DNA of 64,000 bases from Solanum dulcamara (Eukaryota; Streptophyta; Magnoliopsida; Solanales; Solanaceae), in NCBI RefSeq assembly GCF_947179165.1, contig NC_077247.1, forward strand, positions 16,971,501 to 17,035,500, given 5' to 3'. Under the pieces are notes generated by a model, which was given only the letters and a program-made list of their open reading frames with translations, was not told where the DNA came from and did no database searches. A program made the position numbers and the translations under genes. This document shows, piece after piece, positions 47,000-59,056 of this stretch; the stretch's first letter is position 1, and each line of letters opens with the position of its first letter.

Positions 47000-49066
47000 T
47001 GTAACATTCCTCAAAATGCTCACAGGTTCCTTAAGAATGCCTTGAGAATATGCCACTCATGTAATACATTATGCTTAATCTTTTTGGCAAATTCGAGTCT
47101 GAAATACCGATCAGGGGGTCAAAACTTGCTAGAAAAGGGTTTAGGTGGATTTTTAGGTCCCGTATATCAAAAGATTGATTTTTTAAAGAAACTACAGAAA
47201 ATAGTAAAGTGCGCGGAAAGTCCGCATCTCCTGTTCAGTGCAATTTTTTCTAAGTCAAAATTTGGCCAAAATCTCATTCTTTCAAAATTTGCATATCAGG
47301 AAACACCTCCGCATCTCCGACCTGGGCGATGGTTTTTGTCCGAATTAAATTTTTAAGTAAGGGAACTTTAGACTTTTCTCTATTTGTTAGTTAATGAACC
47401 TAGAAATTTTTAGGACCTAATTATGCTCTATAAATTAACATAAACCTCTAATTCTATTCATTCTTCTACAATTCACCTACTCAAATATTTCTCTCTCTAC
47501 AAAGTACTCTCAAGGAGTCCATTGAAGACTTCAATTAAATTTACTCAAAGATCTCAAGTTGTTCCAAATTATTTGGTTTTCTCAATTACGGTATGTGTGT
47601 ATTGATTCATGGATTCTTTCATCCATGAAGCCCAGTTAATTTCTTAAGTTTTCTATCAAATTAAAGTTCGGTATTTTATGGGTATTATGATCTCTAGTAC
47701 AATTGCATGAAATATATTTTAAATTATCATTATGAGTCTATTTTGATATAAATTGATGGTTATTGCATTGAATTAAAGAGTTTTTCCATGAATCCTAAAT
47801 TGATCTCTAGGGTTCATGATGTAAATTATGGGTATTTTCAATTATACTTCCTAATGATATCATCTTCATGAATTATGTATGGGCTAATAGAAAATATGTG
47901 ATCATCCATGTTTCTAAGTAAATTTCATGATTTTCAACTCAATTGATTATGCATTTGAGTTTTATTCTAAGTTCAAGGTATGAATTTCATGCAATTTATG
48001 AAGTAAGGTGACTTAGGGCTCTATGTGGTAACCTAGGACCTAACTATATGAATTATGCAAATACGATTGTAATGATTAAAGGAAAATTCTCACATTACAA
48101 GTATGGTATGAAAATGAGCTACTCTTTGATTTCAAACCTATGATCATGACTATGATATATATAATTATGATTTCTATACTATGTATGTATTCTATGGAAT
48201 TTGACTTATCACTGAGTGGATTTGAGGTGGGGGTCCTACCAAAAGCCCTAGTAGCAACCACATGTCTCTTAAACTATGTGCCACCATAGTTTGCCTTCAT
48301 CGTTTAGCTATTAGATCCACATATAGTGTATGTATGACCCACCTAGCGGGGTAGAGTCTACCTTGGAAAGTAGATTCCCCTTTTCCTTCATTGTGTAGGG
48401 AGACAACGGAATTCCATGTTATAGCTCGCATGGTCTTAGTGTCAGTTATGGTTCCTATACCACATATGTATGATCTCTTACCTATGTCATGATTTAAATT
48501 ATGCTTTTAAAATGCTTTGGTCATTATGATTTTCTCATGACTTTACTTATCTTATATTATCATGTAATTTACTTGACCATTGCATCCCATGATTTACATT
48601 GCAGTCATGCTCTCATACTTAGTACATTCCAACGTACTAATGCATACATTTTGCCTATATTGTCTCATAATGTAGGGATTAAGGTTGAAGATCATATTCG
48701 TCCACGTGGCTAGTTAAGCTTTCCTATCTAGTGGTGTTTTTGGTGAGTCCTCATTTATCGGGGAATACTCATCAAGTTGGTTATTATTTTTAAAGACTTG
48801 TATTATGTTTCATATTGAGGGTGAGCTAGGAACAAGTCTTAGCCCCCGCCCATGTTCATGAGTAAAGGCATCTAATTGGATAAATGTTTCGAGTCTATAT
48901 TATCATGTGATATTCTTCATTTACTATTCATGGTTTAGACTCTCTTATGATATTCCTCTTTTACTTTATCTTATGTATGCTTATGATATGTACAAGAGGC
49001 TTGGTTGGATCCCTTTTGGGGTTTCGATTACCGTGTTATGACTAGGACCTAGGTCGGGTCATGACA
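47000..49066 (+). repeat. TE-I 5' LTR
   Basis: 2067 bp with TG...CA ends (TGTAACATTCC to GGTCATGACA). It is roughly 85-88% like the 3' LTR over the first 250 bp by eye. A hairpin pair (TTAGTAC/GTACTAA) lies at 48619-48640, followed by a CCTATATT/AATGTAGG hairpin near 48653-48676. No gene is visible. Confidence 0.9.
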
Positions 49067-49284
49067 AAATTAGTATTAGAGCACAAGGTTCAAGTGTCTT
49101 AGGGAGTCCAATATGCCACGTCAAGTAGAGTCTTATTGATGGTTGTGAAGCATGCCACATCTATAAATTGGAGGCTATGAGACATTTTAGGAATTCTCAC
49201 TTCTTTCATGATCTATATTGTGCTGTAGAGTTTACCATAAAACTTCTTTTTTCCTAACATTCTTTCTTTGTGATTTTCATAAGA
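49067..49284 (+). other. TE-I primer binding site and leader
   Basis: The sequence TTAGTATTAGAGCAC right after the LTR is a decayed initiator-Met tRNA primer site (TTGGTATCAGAGCAC with two transitions). The rest is leader. Confidence 0.78.
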
Positions 49285-50345
49285 ATAGATCCAAGAAGAC
49301 CACCATTTCCAAGGGGAAATAATGCTAATGATGCCCAAGCTCCCCCGGCTCTTCAATACAATGGTCCTCTATCGGACTAAGTAACTAATGGGGAGTTCTG
49401 AACCGCCATTACTATGATAGCCCAAGTGGTGACCAACCAAGGAATTTGGGTCCTTCTAATGTTTCTACTCTAGCCTCAAGGGTGAGGGACTTTGCATGAA
49501 TGAATCCTCTAAAGTTTCATGGCTTAAAAGTTTATAAGGACCCTCAAAAGTTTATTGATGAGTTCTATAAGATAGTGAGTATTATGGGAGTGGCTTTGGA
49601 AGAAAAAACGGAGTTGGCAGCTTACCAACTTAAGGGTGTTGCTCAAGTTTGGTACACTCAATGGAAGATGGAAAGGGTGGGTAAATGTCCTATTGAACAG
49701 GAACCTTTCAAACTTGTTTTCCTTGATCACTTTTTCCCTCGTAAGTTAAGGGATTCTAAGGTGTTGAAGTTCATAAATCTTCAATAAGAAAATATGGGGA
49801 TGAGGGACTATGCCCTCAAGTTCACTAAGCTATCCAAGTATGCTCCTTCATTGGTTGGCGATCCACGTGCCAGAATGAGTAAATTCATATCAAGGATGTC
49901 CGACTTGGTTGCTAAGGAATGTCGTACCGCTATGCTTGTTAAGGAAATGGACATATCTCAGCTCATGACTTTTTTCAAATAAACTGAAGGAGAAAAGCTC
50001 AAGGAGGTGAGGATGAGGGATTCTAAGAGGGCCCGATATAAAGATGAGTTCTCTAATGCTAGGACCGGTGGTAGTAGTGGACGCTCCCAACAAGGCCAAA
50101 GCTTAGGGAAGAAGTCTGTTAAGGATAGGGTGCCATACCCTAAAGCTCAAGGAGGAGGAGGTGTGAATACTAGTAGCCCTTATTTTCCTAAGTGTGCAAG
50201 CTGTGGAAAGAATCATGGAGAAAAGTTCTTGATGGGAATGGGTGCCTGTTATGGATGTAGAAATATGGGCCATAAGAAATCCGAGTCCCCTCATGTTTCC
50301 AATAATGGTGGAAAAGGTCGTCCTTTAGGAGGCCAAATAAAATAA
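49285..50345 (+). pseudogene. TE-I gag remnant
   Basis: The start codon is ATA at 49285 where relatives have ATG before PPRRPP. A frameshift near 49440 leads into a frame with only a few stops: MNPLKFHGLKVYKDPQKF, KTELAAYQLKGVAQVWYTQW, PFKLVFLDHFFPRKLRDSKV, MRDYALKFTKLSKYAP and DPRARMSKFI. The basic Ser/Gly linker is followed by CASCGKNHGE and the knuckle CYGCRNMGHKKSES, whose last Cys is Ser. Stops lie at 49785 and 49980. This is the best preserved Gag in the window, but it cannot be translated whole. Confidence 0.88.
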
Positions 50346-53300
50346 GGCTCCCAAGCTCAACCCAAGGATGGACAACGTAACAACCAATTCTATGTTCTTC
50401 ACGCTAGGCAAGATATTGATGAGACTCCCAATGTGGTCATGGATATATTACGAGTCTTTAACTTTGATGTTTATGCAATGCTTGATATGGGTTCCTACTT
50501 GTCTTTTGTTACTCCTTACATTGCTATGAGATTTGATGTGTGCCTCGAAGTGTTAATAGAACCTTTTTTCAGTTTGCACTCCCATTAGTATTTCGGTATT
50601 AGCCAAGAGAGCTTATAGAAATTATCCCGTATAGGTATTGCACAGAGTTATTCCATGTGATCTTGTTGAACTTGACATGACTGATTTTGACATCATTCTT
50701 TGTATGGATTTGTTACATGCTTCTTATGCATCTATATGTTGTAGGATTCATGTGGTTAAGTTTCACTTTCCTAATGAACCTATTCTTAAATGGAAGGATA
50801 ATAATTCTGTGGTTAAGGGTCGATTCATTTCATGTATTAAGGCCCAAAAAATGATTTCCAAGGGGTGCATTTATCATATTATGCGAGTTACGGACGTCGA
50901 ATCCAAAACTCCTACTCTTGAGTTGGCCCCTATAGTTAATGAGTTTTTTGATGTATTTCCCATAGATTTGCCTAGTATTCGTCCTGAAAGGGAAATTGAC
51001 TTTGGCATAGATCTCTTTTGCTATGCCCAATCTATTTCTATTCTTCCTTACCGTATGGATCCGACTGAGCCTAAGGAGTTGAAAGAACAATTGAAGGATT
51101 TGTTGGATAAGGGTTTTATAAGATTGAGTATTTCACCATGGAGTTCTCACGTGTTATTTATTAAGAAGAAAGATGAGTCACTCCAAATATGTATAGACTA
51201 TCAGTAATTGAATAAGGTCACCATAAAGAACAAGTATCCAATTCCAATTATAGATGACTTGTTTGATCAATTATAAGGAGAAACCTACTTTTCTAAGATT
51301 GACCTCCATTTCGGTTATCATAATTAAGGGTAAGGGAGTGCGATATTCCCAAAATGGCTTTTCAGACAAGGTATGGTCATTTTGGATTTGTAGTAATGTT
51401 GTTTGGTTTGACTAATGCTCCCTCTATATTCACAGATTTGATGAATTTTATTTTCAAGTCATACTTCGATATGTTTGTAGTGGTGTTCATTAATGACATC
51501 TTGATTTATTCTCTAAATGAGGAAGATCATATGGGTCACTTGAGGATTGTGTTGCAAACATTGAGAGAGAAGAAATTATTCGCTAAATTTAGTAAGTGTG
51601 AGTTTTGGCTGAGGGAAGTTGAATTTCTTGGCCATGTGGTGTCTGGTGATGGGATTAAAGTAAATCCAAAGAAAATTAAGAAGGTTAAGAATTGGCCTAG
51701 ATCATTATATCCTTTGGACATTAGAAGGATTTTTGTGTATTACTTCTCTTTTAACTAAGTTGACACAAAAGAAGGTAAAATTTCAATGGTCAGATGAATG
51801 TCAGAAAAGTTTCCGAATATCGAAGGATCATAAAAGCTTGCAATATATGTTTGCAATATATGTTTAGCCAAAGGGACTTAAACCTTAGGCAAAAAAGGTG
51901 GCTTGAACTCCTCAAAGACTATGACATGAGTGTATTATACCATCCGGGTAAGGAAATTATTATAACCGATGCTCTTCTGTTATCTATGGATAGGTTTGCA
52001 CATATTGAAGAAGGCAAGAGGGAATTGGTTAAATAGGTCCATAGATTAACATGTTTAGGTGTGCGTTTGGTTGATTCCAATGATGGAGGTGTTCTCATAT
52101 ATAATGGTTTGGAATTGTCTCTTGCAGTAGACGTTAATGGAAAATAAGACAATGATTCAATTTTGGTTGAATTGAAGAAGTTGGTTGTTGAAAAAGTCGT
52201 TGAGGCTTTCTACCTAAGGGGAGATGGGGTACTAAGTTACCAAGGTCTTCTATATGTTCCAATGTTGATGGATTAAGAGAGTTGATATTGAATAAGGCCC
52301 ACAGTTCTTGGTATTTAATTCATCCGGGATCCACCAAGATGTATCATGATTTGAGAGAAGTGTATTGGTGGAATGGCATGAAGAAGGACATAGCGGAGTT
52401 CATGGCTAACTGTCCTAATTGTCAACAAGTGAAAGTTGAACATCAAAGGCTGGGAGGTCTAGCTCAAGAGATCAAAATCCCTACTTGAAAGTGGAAAATG
52501 TGAATATGAACTTTGTCACGGGTTTGCCTCATACTAAGAGACAACATGATTATATTTAGGTTATTGTAGATCAAATAACCAAATCAACGTTTTTTCTACT
52601 GGTCAAGACATATTATAGTGCCGAAGATTATGCTAAGTTATACATTAGAGAACTTGTAAAACTTCATGGTGTTCTTTTATCGATTATATCGGATAAAGGT
52701 ACCCAATTTACTTCATATTTTTGGAAGTCATTTCAGAAAGGTCTTGGTACAAGAGTCAAGCTAAGTACCGCTTTCCATCCTCAAATCGATGGACAAGCTG
52801 AAAGAACAATTCAAACCTTGGAGGATATGTTAAAGCATATGTGATTGATCTTAAAGGAAGTTGGGATGAGCATTTGTCATTGATTGAGTTTGCCTACAAT
52901 AATAGTTATCACTGTAATATCCAAATGGCTCCTTTTGAAGCCTTGTACGGGAGAAGATATATGTCTCCAGTGGGGTGGTTTGAAATGGGTGAAATGACAT
53001 TGATTGGTCCAGATTTGGTAGTTGATGCAATGGAGAAAGTAAGGCTCATAAGAGAAAGATTAAAGATGGCTCAAAATCGTCAAAAGTCCTATTCGGACAC
53101 GAGGAGGAGAGAGCTTGAATTTGATGTGGATGATGTGGTGTATTTGAAGATTTCACCTATGAAAGGAGTAATGCGGTTTGGTAAGAAAGGAAAGTTGAGT
53201 CCGAGATATATAGGACCCTATAGAATATTGAAGCATAGTGGCAAAGTAGCATATGAGTTAGACTTGCCACTTGAGTTGGCTTTGGTTCATTCGGTATTTC

Positions 53301-53521
53301 ATGTGACAATGTTGAGGAAGTTTGTGGGTGATCAAAATTCTATTGTGCCAATGGAGAATGTGAGTATTGAATAGAATTTAACTTATGAGAGGATTCCGAT
53401 TGAGATTTTAAATCGGCAAGTGAAGAAGTTAAGAAATAAAGATGTTGCGTCCATCAAGGTGTTATGGAGGAATCAACAAGTAGAGAGTGCTACGTGGAAA
53501 GCAGAATTGGACATGATGTAG
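50346..53521 (+). pseudogene. TE-I pol remnant: protease, RT, shortened RNase H, integrase
   Basis: The protease site is altered (LDMGSYLSFVTPY, with Ser of DSG replaced by Met). RT runs from 50960: [51 protein letters not shown] and FINDILIYS, with one catalytic Asp changed to Asn. A one-base shift lies near 51320. RNase H has lost about 80 residues: FRISKD near 51829 is joined to HKSLQYMF. A 13-bp segment is tandemly repeated at 51840-51866. The integrase zinc finger is at 52282-52450. Asp-Asp-Glu is kept in VDQITKS, ISDKGTQF and QAERTIQTLEDML. The C-terminus is open at 52841-53374, and the chromodomain tail VKVLW-type block ends at a stop at 53519-53521. Confidence 0.9.
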
Positions 53522-53812
53522 TGTTATTTGTATCTCGTTTCTTCCACTCAATCCTAAAGGTACTAAGTTATTCATTATCAAATCGATTAAACTCCTACGT
53601 TTCACTTCCATATGTCATTCATATACATGCATGATTCATGAAAAATAATTCTTTTTATCAAGGACTATGTCTTATGTTAAGTATGAAGTTTACATGTTCT
53701 ATGAATTTTTCAAAGTATCTTCATCTTCATGTTGGGTTGCTAGTGCTTTTTCCATGTCCTCCCTATATTAGTTGATCTAATTTGAGGATGAATGTTTCCA
53801 AGGGGGAGATAT
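53522..53812 (+). other. TE-I 3' untranslated region and polypurine tract
   Basis: AT-rich spacer with an ATGCATG-type region. It ends in CAAGGGGGAGATAT, the plus-strand primer tract, at 53799-53812, directly before the LTR. Confidence 0.82.
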
Positions 53813-55650
53813 TGTAACATTCCTCAAAATGCTCACAAGTGTCTTAAGAATTCCTTGGGAATAGGCCGCTCACGAAATGCATTATCCTTATTCTTTTTGG
53901 CAAATTCGAGTTTGAAATATCGATCAAGCATTCAAAATCTATGGGAGAAGGGTCTCGATGGATTTTTAGGATCCGTATATCAAAAGATAGATTTTTTGAA
54001 GAAACTGCACAAAATAGTAAAGTGCGCGGCAAGTCCACGTTGTGGAATTGCTTTCGTTCAGTGCAATTTTTTCCGCGTCAAAATCTGGCCAAAATATCAT
54101 TCGCTCAAAATTTGCCTATCGAGGAACACCTTCGCGTTGCGGACCTGAGCGATGGTTTTTGCCAAAATATAGTTTTTAAGTAAGGGCGCTTTAGACCTTT
54201 CCCTAGTTGTTAGTTAATGAACCTCGACGTTTTTAGGAACCAATTCAGCTGTATAAATTAACCTAAACCTCTAATTCTATTCATTTTTCTACAATTCACC
54301 TACTCAAATATTTCTTTATTTACAAAAGACTCTCAAGGACTCTATTTAAGACTTCAAGTAAATTTACTCAAAACACTCAAGTTCTTCCAAATTATTTTAT
54401 TTTCTCACTTAAGTTATGTGTGTATTGATTCATGGATTCTTTCATCCATGAAGCCCAATCAATTTCTCAAGTTTTTTATCAAATTAAAGTTCGGTATTTT
54501 ATGGGTATTATGATCTCTAGTCCAATTGCATGAATTATGGTTTAAATTATCATTATGAGTCTATTCTGATATAAATAGATGGTTATTGCATTGAATTGAA
54601 GAGTTTTTCCATGAATTATCCTAAATTGATCTCTAGGGTTCATGATGTAAATTATGGGTATTTTTAATTATACTTCCTAATGATATCATCTTTATGAATT
54701 ATGTATGGGATGATAGAAAGTATGTGATCATGCATGTTTCTAAGTAAATTTCATGATTTCGAAGTCAATTGATTATGCATTTGAGTTTTACTCTAAGTTC
54801 AAAGTATGAATTTCATGCAAGTTATGAAGTAAGGTAACTTAGGGCCCTATGTGGTGACCTAGGACCTAACTATATGAATTATGCAAATATGATTATAACG
54901 ATGAAAGGATAATTCTCACATTACAAGTATGGTATGAAAATGAGCTACTCTATAATTTCAAACCTATGATCATGAGTATGATATATGTAATTATGATTTA
55001 TATACTATGTATGTATTTTGTGAGATTTGACTTATCACCGAGTGAACTTGAGATGGGGGCCATATCAAAAGCCCTAGTAGCAACCTCATGTCTCTTAAAC
55101 TGTGTGCCACTGTAGGTCGCCTTCATGTCCAAGCTATTGGATCCACATATAGTGTATGTATGACCAGCCTAGTGGGGCAGAGTCTACCTTTGCAAGTAGA
55201 TTCTTCTTTTTCTTCGTTGTATGGAGAGATAATGGGATTCCATGTTATAGCTCGCATGGTCTTAGTGTCAGTTTGGTTCCTATCCCACATATGTATGATC
55301 TCTTACATATGTCATGATTTGAATTATGCTTTTAAAATGCTTTTGTCATTATGTTTTTTTCATGACTTTACTTATCTCATCTTGTCACGTATTTTACTTG
55401 ATCATTGCATCCCATGATTTATGTTTCATGTCATGCTCTCATACGTAGTACATTCCAATGTACTAACGCATACTTTTTGCCTACATTGTCCCATAATATA
55501 GGGGTTGAGGTTGAAGATCATATTTGTCCATATGGCTAGTTAAGTTTTCCTATCCGATGGTGTTTGTGGTGAGTCCTCATTTATCGGGGACTAATCATTG
55601 AGTTGGTTATTGTATTTCAAGACTTGTGTTATGTTTCATATTGAGGGTGA
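53813..55650 (+). repeat. TE-I 3' LTR, truncated
   Basis: Starts TGTAACATTCC and is collinear with 47000-48824. It stops at TTGAGGGTGA, and the next base belongs to TE-J gag on the other strand. Small overlapping frames here are not genes. Confidence 0.9.
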
Positions 55651-56632
55651 CCCATTTTGCCACATTCAAAGCAAGAACTTGTTCCCAAAAAAACATCTCC
55701 CTCCATGGTTCTTCCCGCATTTTACACACTTGGGAAATGAAGGGTGGGTAGTATTCACACCCCTCCTTGAGCCTTAGGGTATGGCATCCTATCCCTTACA
55801 AACTTCTTTCCAGAACTTTGCCTTATTGAGAATGGCCACTACCACCACCGTACTTAGCATTTGAGAACCTACCTTCATACTGAGCTCTCTTAGAACCTCT
55901 CATTCTCATCTCTTTGAGTTTTTCTCCCTCTATTAGCTCCGCAAAAGTCATGAGCCGAGATATGTATATTTTCTTAATAAGCATGGCGGTACGACATTCC
56001 TTAGAAACCAAGTAGGATACCCCCAATACCAATTGACTCATTTGGGTACGTGGGTCGGCAAATAATAAAGGAGCATACTTGGATAGCCTAGTGAACTACA
56101 GGGCATAATCCCTCATTCCCATGTTGTCGTGTTGAATATTGATGAACTCCAACACCTTGGCCTCCGTTATCTCAATAGGGAATAAGCGATCAAGGAAAGA
56201 AAGTTACAATGCTTCCCATTATATCAGATCTTCATCTACCCTTTCCAACTTCCATTAGGTGTACCAAACTTGAGCAACACCCTTGAGTTGGTAGGATGCC
56301 AACTCTGCTTTCTCTTCTGAAGTCACCCCTATGATACTCACTATTTTATAGACTTCATCATTGAACTCTTAAGGGTCCTCATCGACTTTCAAACCATGGA
56401 ACTCATAAGGGTTCATTCATGCAAAATACCTCACTCTTGAGGCCGGAGTAGGAACATTAGGAGAAGCCACAACCTTTTGGTTTTCCACTACTAGGGCTAG
56501 CATGGTAAAAGCAGTTCAGCACTCTGTATGTGTCACTTACTCGGGTAAAGGGCCATTGCCTTGAGGAGCCTAAGGATCTTGGGCTTCGTTAGAATTGTTC
56601 CCCCTTGGCAAAGGTGGTCTTCTTGGAGGCAT
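55651..56632 (-). pseudogene. TE-J gag remnant
   Basis: Starts at ATG 56632-56630 with MPPRRPPLPRGNN, continues FHGLKVDEDP, ELASYQLKGVAQVWYT, LERVDEDLI, MGMRDYAL and LSKYAPLLFADPR. An open stretch follows at 56041-55823 (MSQLVLGVSYLVSKECRTAM). The sequence ends at the first Cys-His residues of the knuckle (CFECGKMG). Stops replace Gln, Arg and Trp codons at several places, for example the Gln after WYT. Gag of TE-I, TE-J and TE-M are clearly one subtype. Confidence 0.86.
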
Positions 56633-56849
56633 TTTTCTGAAAATCAAGAAGTACAAACGTTAGGCAAAGGAAGTCTTAGAACACACTCTATCGCACAACA
56701 TAGATCATGAAAGAAGTGAGGATTCCCAAAATGTCTTATAGCCTCCTATTCATAGATGTGGTGCTATTCACACCGATGAATAAGACTCTATGTAACTCGG
56801 CGTATTAGGTAGCCTAGGACACTTGAACCTTGTTCTTTGATACCAAGTT
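56633..56849 (-). other. TE-J leader and primer binding site
   Basis: The minus strand reads TTGGTATCAAAGAAC at 56847-56833, a near-match to the initiator-Met tRNA primer site; the remainder is leader. Confidence 0.8.
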
Positions 56850-59056
56850 TTTTATGATCCGACCTAAGGCATAGTCATAACACGGAGATCAAAACTCCAA
56901 AGGGCCCCAACCAAGCCTATTGATATATTATAAAGTATACATTGGGTAAAATAAAGCGGAACATAACATAAGAACAGTCTAAACATGATCATACAAAGAA
57001 GAGTAGCTTGACTACATAGGTTGTATGACATAGGTCCAACAAATGCCTTTACTACATGAAAATGGCAGGAGCTAAGGCATGTCCCTAGATCACCCTAAAC
57101 ATGAAACAAATATAACAAAGATTTTGAAATGAAATACAAACGACTCATAACTAGTCCCCAATGGATGAGGACACACTGAAACTTTACCGGAATAAGCTCT
57201 ACAAGCCACAAGTGGGAATATGATCCTCAACCTCTATATTGTAAGACAATGTAGGAAACAATATATGTTAGTACTTTTGAATATACTATGTTTGAGGGTA
57301 TGACATGTAATATAATTCATACGATGCAATGATCGAGTAAAATATATGATAAAATGAGATAAGTAAAGTCATGAGAGAATCATAATGATCAAAGCATTTG
57401 AAAAGACATGTTTGAAATCATAAGAGGACATAATAAGCATGCATAGGTGGGATAGAACTATAACCAATAATAAGACTATGCCAACTATAATATGGAATCT
57501 TGATGTCTTCCCATACAACGTAAGAAAGGAGAATCTACTTGCCATGGTAGACTTTACCCCGCTAGGAGGGTCATAACATATGCTATATGTGGATCTACTA
57601 GCTAGGACATAAGGGAACCTACGGTGGCATATAGTTTAAGATACTTCAGGCTACTACGAAGGCTTTTTATAGAGCCCCCACCTCAAGTCCACTTGGTGCT
57701 AAGTCAAATCTCATGGAATATATATATAGTATAGAAATTATAATGAACATATATCACAGGCATGATCATAGGTTTGAAATCCATAGAGTAGGTCATTCAT
57801 AACATAATTGTAATATGAGAATTGGCCTTTCATGATTACAATTCATGCTTGCATCAGTCATATAATTAGGCCCTAGGTCACCACATAGGGACCTAAGTCA
57901 CCTTTCTTCATAACTTGCATGAAATCATATCTTGAACATACTTGTAATTCATGATCATAATTCATACTTGAATTTAGAGAAAAACTCTCATATATATATA
58001 GTCAATTTGAATGAAAATCATGATTATACCTTTAAATCATTGGATTCATAATCATACTTCATAATATTATCATAGAAAATAGGATTCATTCATGGGCAAC
58101 CATAATTCAACTTAAAATCATTTAATTCATGTAGGAACATACTTATAATGATCATTCATAATGATTAAAAACATAATTTAAAAACCCCAATATTATTCAT
58201 AAAACTAGGGATACAAACACATTTGAAATTCATGAGTTTTTGAGTAGAAACCTTGGGATTCAATAGGTGAAAGGGAGCCATGGATCAATCCATACATACT
58301 TTGATTGAATATGACCTTAGAATTTAAAAACGAGACTTTTTCTTGAAGAAGCCCTAGCTAAACTTGATGAAGAAGATAAATCCTTGAATGAACCTTGAAA
58401 GAGAAGTCTTTAAATTGATTGGGAATTAATAAGGAAAAAGAATAGGTGTAGCAGTATTTAGTATATTTTATAGTGATTCTAGTCCCAAAAATATCCACAT
58501 ACATTAATAAAAGCGTCAGAAATGACCGAAGTAACCCTTAGAAAACTGTAATTAGGACCCATCATATCCGTGGTGGTGTCCGTGGTGTTGGGCTTGAAAT
58601 TTGAATTTCTAAAGTTGTAGGGGAAGGTTTCAGAACTTCCTCCACGAAACCCTTTACGGTCCATGGAGTACTTATGCCCCATGAAGATTGGGAGTGGTGC
58701 AGTCACTGCAGGGTGACCTGCAGAAGTGATCACCACGGTCCGTGAAGAGCTTCACAGCTCGTGGTGGCCAGTCATGGTCCTAGCCTTGGGATTATGTTTT
58801 GAGGTATTAGGAAGGGGTTACCATGGAGGGCTTCACGACCTGTGGTGCTTGCCACAGCCCATGATGCTCTATCATGGACCTTACCCTACAGGAGTGAACC
58901 TCAGGTTCACCACCACGGTGCCTCACCACGAGGAGTGGTGCTCACCACGGCCCGTGATGGCCTCTGTGGTTATCACCTAGTGCCAAAACTGCAACTTTTC
59001 TAGAATTTCATGTTTTGATCCTCATTTTCTGACTTTCCTAATTCCGGGGTCTTACA
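56850..59056 (-). repeat. TE-J 5' LTR
   Basis: About 2.2 kb; minus-strand start TGTAAGACCCCGG at 59056, end near 56850 decayed. U3 (58560-58980) is packed with CCACGG/CCGTGG palindromic units, as in LTR-B1. These produce chance frames on both strands that are not genes. Confidence 0.86.

Larger units (their letters stand above)
47000..55650 (+). mobile_element. TE-I: nearly complete plus-strand chromovirus
   Basis: 5' LTR 47000-49066, primer site, gag, protease, RT, shortened RNase H, integrase, polypurine tract and 3' LTR 53813-55650. It inserted into LTR fragment TE-H (left flank ATAAG, 46995-46999). The 3' LTR lacks its last about 242 bp and is joined directly to TE-J gag, so the right flank and target duplication are lost. 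It is the same family as TE-A. Confidence 0.9.
55651..59056 (-). mobile_element. TE-J: minus-strand chromovirus, gag and 5' LTR
   Basis: Gag is cut inside its zinc knuckle at 55651, where the TE-I LTR begins. The 5' LTR ends at 59056 within integrase fragment TE-K, so TE-J inserted there. Protease to 3' LTR are missing, apparently removed by the deletion that also removed the end of the TE-I LTR. Confidence 0.83.

Noticed and set aside
47042..47356. 104-codon frame, partly repeated at 53792-54183
   Set aside because: It lies within the TE-I LTRs. The resemblance between the copies is LTR homology, and the frame is not maintained between them.
58479..58980. Frames of 84-85 codons on both strands over the same stretch
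   Set aside because: They come from the CCACGG/CCGTGG palindromic units of the TE-J U3, which read open on both strands.
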